Shown one piece after another: positions 60,976-64,000 of a stretch of 64,000 nt of DNA. The notes under the pieces were generated by a model that saw only the letters and a program-made list of their open reading frames with translations, had not been told where the DNA came from and did no database searches. This stretch comes from Saccharopolyspora hordei. Lineage in GTDB: Bacteria > Actinomycetota > Actinomycetes > Mycobacteriales > Pseudonocardiaceae. The translations under genes and the position numbers were made by a program. Each line of letters opens with the position of its first letter. Position 1 is the stretch's first letter. The DNA lies in the NCBI RefSeq assembly GCF_013410345.1, contig NZ_JACCFJ010000001.1, positions 2,269,001-2,333,000 on the forward strand. The letters run 5' to 3'.

Positions 60976-62063
60976 CCGCCACCGACCTCAGCGGCGGCCC
61001 GAAGTGCCGCTCGGTGCTGGACCTCATCGGCGGCACCCCGGTGCTGCGCATCGACACCCCGCTCCCCGGCGAGCACCCCGGTTTCTGGGCGAAGCTCGAG
61101 GGTTTCACCCCCGGCGGCATGAAGGCGCGGGCCGCGCTGTCGATGGTCCAGGGCGCCCGCAGCCGCGGTGAGCTGCAGCCCGGCGGCACGATCGTGGAGT
61201 CGACCAGCGGGACGCTCGGCATCGGCCTGGCCTGCGTCGGCGCGGCGCTGGGCCACCCGGTGGTCGTCGTGGCCGACCGCGAGCTGGACGACATGACGCG
61301 GGCGATGCTGCGCGCCCACGGCGCGCGGGTCGAGCTCGTCACGGAGCCGCACCCGGTCGGCGGCTGGCAGCGGGCCCGCAAGGAGCGGGTGACCGAGCTG
61401 CTCGCGCAGATCCCCGGTGCGTACTGGCCGGACCAGTACGGCAACCCGGACAACCCGGCCGGCTACTCGTCCCTGGGCCGCGAGCTGACCCGCCAGTTCG
61501 ACCACCTCGACGCGGTGGTGTGCAGCGTCGGCACCGGCGGGCACAGCGCCGGCATCGCCCCGGTGGTGCGGGAGCGCTGGCCGGACGTCAAGGTCGTGGG
61601 CGTCGACTCGGTCGGCTCCACGGTGTTCGGCCAGCCCGCCGGGCACCGGCTGATGCGCGGCCTGGGCAGCAGCATCCACCCGGGCAACGTCGCCTACAAC
61701 GTCTTCGACGAGGTGCACTGGATCGGCCCGGCCGAAGCGGCGGACGCGTGCCGCCGGCTGGCCGCCGGGGCGTTCGTGACCGGCGGCTGGAGCACCGGGG
61801 CGGTCGCGCTCGTCGCCGCGTGGACCGCGGCGGAACTGGGCTCCGACGCGGTGTGCGGGGTGTTCCCGGACGGGCCGCAGCGGTACTGGCAGACGATCTT
61901 CGACGACGACTACCTCGCCGAGCACGGGCTGGTGCCGCAGGCCCGACGACCGTCCGCTGTGGACTCGCCGGGCTGGACCAGGACCAGCGCGGTGGTGGAC
62001 CCCTGCCCGGCCCGCACCGGGACCGGGCAGGACTGCGAGGTGTGCGAGGAGGACGACCGATGA
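60972..62063 (+). CDS. cysteine synthase-like PLP-dependent enzyme
   Basis: The 363-residue fold-type II PLP enzyme has the Schiff-base Lys51 in GGMKARAA, the substrate loop ESTSGTLGIGLA and the phosphate-binding VGTGGHSAG. It carries out beta-replacement or a related reaction on an amino acid. The loop STSGTLG differs from the TSGNTG of true cysteine synthases. An unusual Cys/Asp/Glu-rich tail (DPCPARTGTGQDCEVCEEDD) could bind metal. Its stop overlaps the MFS start as ATGA. Operon context under a B12 riboswitch points to cobalt- or corrinoid-linked metabolism (inference). Confidence 0.85.
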   Translation: MTATDLSGGPKCRSVLDLIGGTPVLRIDTPLPGEHPGFWAKLEGFTPGGMKARAALSMVQGARSRGELQPGGTIVESTSGTLGIGLACVGAALGHPVVVVADRELDDMTRAMLRAHGARVELVTEPHPVGGWQRARKERVTELLAQIPGAYWPDQYGNPDNPAGYSSLGRELTRQFDHLDAVVCSVGTGGHSAGIAPVVRERWPDVKVVGVDSVGSTVFGQPAGHRLMRGLGSSIHPGNVAYNVFDEVHWIGPAEAADACRRLAAGAFVTGGWSTGAVALVAAWTAAELGSDAVCGVFPDGPQRYWQTIFDDDYLAEHGLVPQARRPSAVDSPGWTRTSAVVDPCPARTGTGQDCEVCEEDDR

Positions 62064-63319
62064 GCACGTTCCGGCGGATGTCGCGGGCCGCGCAGCTGCT
62101 GATGGTCAACCAGTTCGGCATCAACGTGGGCTTCTACATGCTGCTGCCGTTCCTGGCGACCCACATGAGCGAGGACCTCGGCTACGGCGCGGCGGTGATC
62201 GGCCTGCTGCTGGGCGTCCGGAACCTCAGCCAGCAAGGCATGTTCCTGGTCGGCGGGACAGCCGCGGACCGGCTCGGGTGCCGACCGATGATCATCACCG
62301 GGTGCGCGCTGCGGGTGGTCTCCTTCGGACTGTTCGGCGTGTTCACCTCGCTGCCCGGGCTGTTCACCGCCGCGGTGCTCACCGGCCTGGCGGGCGCGCT
62401 GTTCAACCCGGCGGTGCGCACCTACCTCATGCACGAGGCGGGGGAGGAGCGGGCCGAGGCGTTCGCGGTGTTCAACGTCTTCGCGCACGCCGGCACCCTC
62501 GTCGGGCCGCTGCTCGGGGCCGCGCTGCTCGCCGTCGACTTCCGGTTGATCGCGCTGGTGGCGTGCCTGGCGTTCGCGGTGCTGACCGTGGCCCAGATCG
62601 TCGTGCTGCCCCGGCGGGAGATCGAACCGCAGCGGGGCAGCGTGCTGGGGAGTTGGCGCGAGGTGGCCACCAACGGCCGCTTCCTGGTGTTCACGCTCGC
62701 GCTGTCGGCCTACTTCGGCCTGTACAACCAGCTGTACCTGATGATCCCGCTGGAGGCGCAACGGGTGTCCGGGTTGTCCGGGTCGGTGGCGGCGGTGTTC
62801 GTGGTGTCCACCACCATCGGCATCGCCGGCCAGGTGCGGATCACGCGCTGGTGCCGCGACCGGTGGACCCCGGGGCGGTCGGTGGCGCACGGCCTGGTGT
62901 GCATGGGCGCGTCCTTCGTCCCGGTGCTGCTGACCAGCCCGCTGCTGGCGGCGCCGCCGCCGGGCGCACCGGACTGGGCGCGGATCGCGCTGGTGTGCCT
63001 GCCGGTGCTGCTGACCACGGTGCTGTTCACGGTCGGCATGGCGATCACCAACCCGTTCGCGATGGAGCTGCTCCCGGTCGTGGGCAGCGAGCGGCTGGCG
63101 GGCACCTACTACGGGTTCTACTACCTGGTCTCCAGCCTGGTGGCGGCCGGGGTGAGCTGGGTGGTGGGCGCGTTGCTCGACGCCACGGGGGAGTCCCCGC
63201 TGCGCTGGGCCCCGTGGCTGGCCCTGCTCGCGGTGGGCGTCCTCGGCGGCCTCGGCGCGGCGGTCCTGGAACGACGGGGTCTGCTGCGGCGGCGGGAGGC
63301 GGCCGGAGCGCTCGGGTGA
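62060..63319 (+). CDS. MFS transporter in the riboswitch operon
   Basis: The 419-residue protein has 12 membrane segments. It opens LLMVNQFGINVGFYMLLPFLAT and carries the loop motif GGTAADRLGCRPMIITG, typical of drug-efflux-like MFS (DHA) proteins. Several metallophore operons use an MFS exporter of this size, so export of the product of the two upstream enzymes is plausible; import cannot be excluded. Start is ATGA-coupled to the PLP-enzyme gene. Last gene of the operon. Confidence 0.9.
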   Translation: MSTFRRMSRAAQLLMVNQFGINVGFYMLLPFLATHMSEDLGYGAAVIGLLLGVRNLSQQGMFLVGGTAADRLGCRPMIITGCALRVVSFGLFGVFTSLPGLFTAAVLTGLAGALFNPAVRTYLMHEAGEERAEAFAVFNVFAHAGTLVGPLLGAALLAVDFRLIALVACLAFAVLTVAQIVVLPRREIEPQRGSVLGSWREVATNGRFLVFTLALSAYFGLYNQLYLMIPLEAQRVSGLSGSVAAVFVVSTTIGIAGQVRITRWCRDRWTPGRSVAHGLVCMGASFVPVLLTSPLLAAPPPGAPDWARIALVCLPVLLTTVLFTVGMAITNPFAMELLPVVGSERLAGTYYGFYYLVSSLVAAGVSWVVGALLDATGESPLRWAPWLALLAVGVLGGLGAAVLERRGLLRRREAAGALG

Positions 63320-63634
63320 GGCGGGCTCGACCGTCCGCTGTGGACGCTGTGGCCGGAGGCCCCGCGGGCGGGCCCCGGCCGGTCGCCCACGACCCGGAGC
63401 CCAGCGCGGGTTGAGGCACAAAGTCCCCTGTCCGTGCTCGCCGCAGTGCCTACGGTGGGAAGCGCATCACCGTCCGGAGCAGCTGGGAAGCCCTTTCCAG
63501 TGTCGTCCGGTCTGGGACGGGAGCCACCGCGCGGTTCCGCGGAACCACCGCTCCCGGGGATGCAGGCGCCGCGTTCGCGCGGCGTGATCGACCGAATGCC
63601 CGTGATGGACGACTACCGGAACGAGGGTTTCACC
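63320..63634. other. intergenic region upstream of the Trp/Gly-rich peptide gene
   Basis: A 315-base stretch. CGTCCGCTGTGGACG at 63332-63346 has its inverse at 63899-63913, so the two copies flank the small gene. A GC-rich stem-like segment at about 63350-63382 could terminate the MFS transcript. The frame of the small gene stays open upstream to 63434, but without protein-like sequence. Confidence 0.45.
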
Positions 63635-63790
63635 ATGAAGATCAGCTCTGTGTTCAGCAACCGCTTCGGTCACGGCGGCGGCCGCTGGGGTGGCCACTGG
63701 GGCGGCCACTGGGGCGGCTGGAGCGGCGGCTGGGGCCGCTGGGGCGGTAACTGGGGCGGCTGGGGTGGTTGGGGCGGCTGGGGCTGCTGA
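63635..63790 (+). CDS. 51-residue Trp/Gly-rich peptide
   Basis: ATG at 63635, 6-11 bases after GAGGG, opens MKISSVFSNRFGHGGGR followed by a run of WGG-type units (WGGHWGGHWGGWSGGWGRWG and onwards) and a final Cys. There are 10 Trp, 22 Gly and 3 His in 51 residues. There is no signal peptide or membrane segment. The composition suggests a structural, aggregating or modified peptide; I recognise no family. In-frame ATGs upstream, including 63607 (MDDYRNEGFTMK), are alternatives. A strong hairpin follows at 63843-63890. Confidence 0.6.
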   Translation: MKISSVFSNRFGHGGGRWGGHWGGHWGGWSGGWGRWGGNWGGWGGWGGWGC

Positions 63791-63842
63791 TCACCCGGCT
63801 CGACCTTCCTCAGACCTGACCGCGACCGCCCGCACGGCTGTC

Positions 63843-63890
63843 GCACGACGTCGAGCTCCCGCCTGCACGCAGGCGGGAGCGTCGTCGTGC
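63843..63890. terminator. strong hairpin terminator
   Basis: GCTCCCGCCTGC (63855-63866) pairs perfectly with GCAGGCGGGAGC (63869-63880) around a two-base loop; outer GCACGACG and CGTCGTGC arms extend it. It lies between the peptide gene and the convergent partial gene at the window end. Confidence 0.75.
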
Positions 63891-63925
63891 CGCCCGGTCG
63901 TCCACAGCGGACGTCCCGTGCCGCT

Positions 63926-64000
63926 TCAGAACTCCAGCGCCGAGGCGAGCTCGCGCAGCGCGGGCACCGGGTCGTCGGACAGGCGGTCACCGAGCACCTG
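63926..64000 (-). CDS. C-terminus of an unidentified protein (partial)
   Basis: The minus frame ending at TGA (63926-63928) is open to the end of the window and gives 24 residues (QVLGDRLSDDPVPALRELAS then ALEF). Codon use is typical of the genome. Too short to identify; the N-terminal part lies beyond the window. Confidence 0.5.
   Translation of the reverse strand, partial: QVLGDRLSDDPVPALRELASALEF

Noticed and set aside
1-64000. tRNA or rRNA genes
   Set aside because: No cloverleaf with T-loop GGTTCRA and matching acceptor stems, and no rRNA-like conserved segments, were recognised by eye; a tRNAscan run would be decisive.

Overview
The window is high-GC DNA with dense coding, frequent GTG starts, ATGA-overlapping operons and very long antisense shadow frames. 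The gene content fits an actinomycete of the Pseudonocardiales, Saccharopolyspora-like: an F420-type LLM oxidoreductase, heterotetrameric sarcosine oxidase, B12-dependent methylmalonyl-CoA mutase, DUF5753/DUF397 regulators, a conservon-type kinase and a PF04672 methyltransferase. The assignment is inferred from content, not from a marker gene. No rRNA, tRNA or CRISPR array was found.

Layout. 1-7075: the end of an M50-like membrane protease, an aldo/keto reductase, a SAM methyltransferase, a PAS-GGDEF-EAL protein with degenerate catalytic motifs, a GntR regulator, a STAS protein and a pentapeptide-repeat membrane protein. 7072-12114 (minus): mutA-mutB-meaB, the methylmalonyl-CoA mutase operon, with an 11-bp inverted repeat upstream. 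12435-18007: a lipoprotein, a small protein, and a PucR regulator divergent from a sodium symporter plus a TPP enzyme. 18017-19977 (minus): a two-gene qatB-qatC-like pair, candidate antiphage genes that lack qatA and qatD. 20210-23209: a Ski2-like helicase and a universal stress protein. 23210-25720: an accessory, decaying stretch with five palindromic repeats, a doubtful secreted protein, a broken DUF5753 regulator and a frame-disturbed DUF397 gene.

25721-38090 is a coherent one-carbon locus. On the minus strand are a dimethylglycine dehydrogenase-like flavoprotein, a DmdA/GcvT-like protein, a methylenetetrahydrofolate reductase-like protein and formate-THF ligase. A GntR-family regulator and a divergent soxBDAG operon follow, separated by a perfect 16-bp palindrome. 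Together they would strip methyl groups from dimethylglycine and sarcosine, load them on tetrahydrofolate and recover them. A ferredoxin reductase-like flavoprotein, divergent from an IclR regulator, comes next.

40344-57096: transporters and housekeeping genes (CPA1 antiporter plus UBP zinc finger, APC permease, DUF1348 protein, DUF952-DUF985 fusion, 2-hydroxyacid dehydrogenase, MHS transporter, zinc alcohol dehydrogenase, LLM oxidoreductase, Ppx/GppA protein, phage-holin-family protein, L-2-hydroxyglutarate oxidase, peptidase S51, and an orphan CvnA-like NIT-domain kinase). 57111-59691: a helical-repeat protein, a MerR protein fused to a DNA-clamp-like domain with a textbook 19-bp-spacer MerR promoter, and an ArsR-GNAT fusion. 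59741-63319: a cobalamin riboswitch, a small leader ORF and a coupled three-gene operon (DUF364-type Rossmann protein, cysteine-synthase-like PLP enzyme, MFS transporter). 63635-63790: a 51-residue Trp/Gly-rich peptide gene. The window ends inside another minus-strand gene.

The strongest candidates for undescribed biology are the riboswitch-controlled DUF364-PLP-MFS operon, the qatBC pair without its usual partners, a family of TCGTGAG...CTCACGA palindromes (seven copies here), and an over-represented 11-mer, TCCRCTGTGGA, found in several reading frames and between genes.
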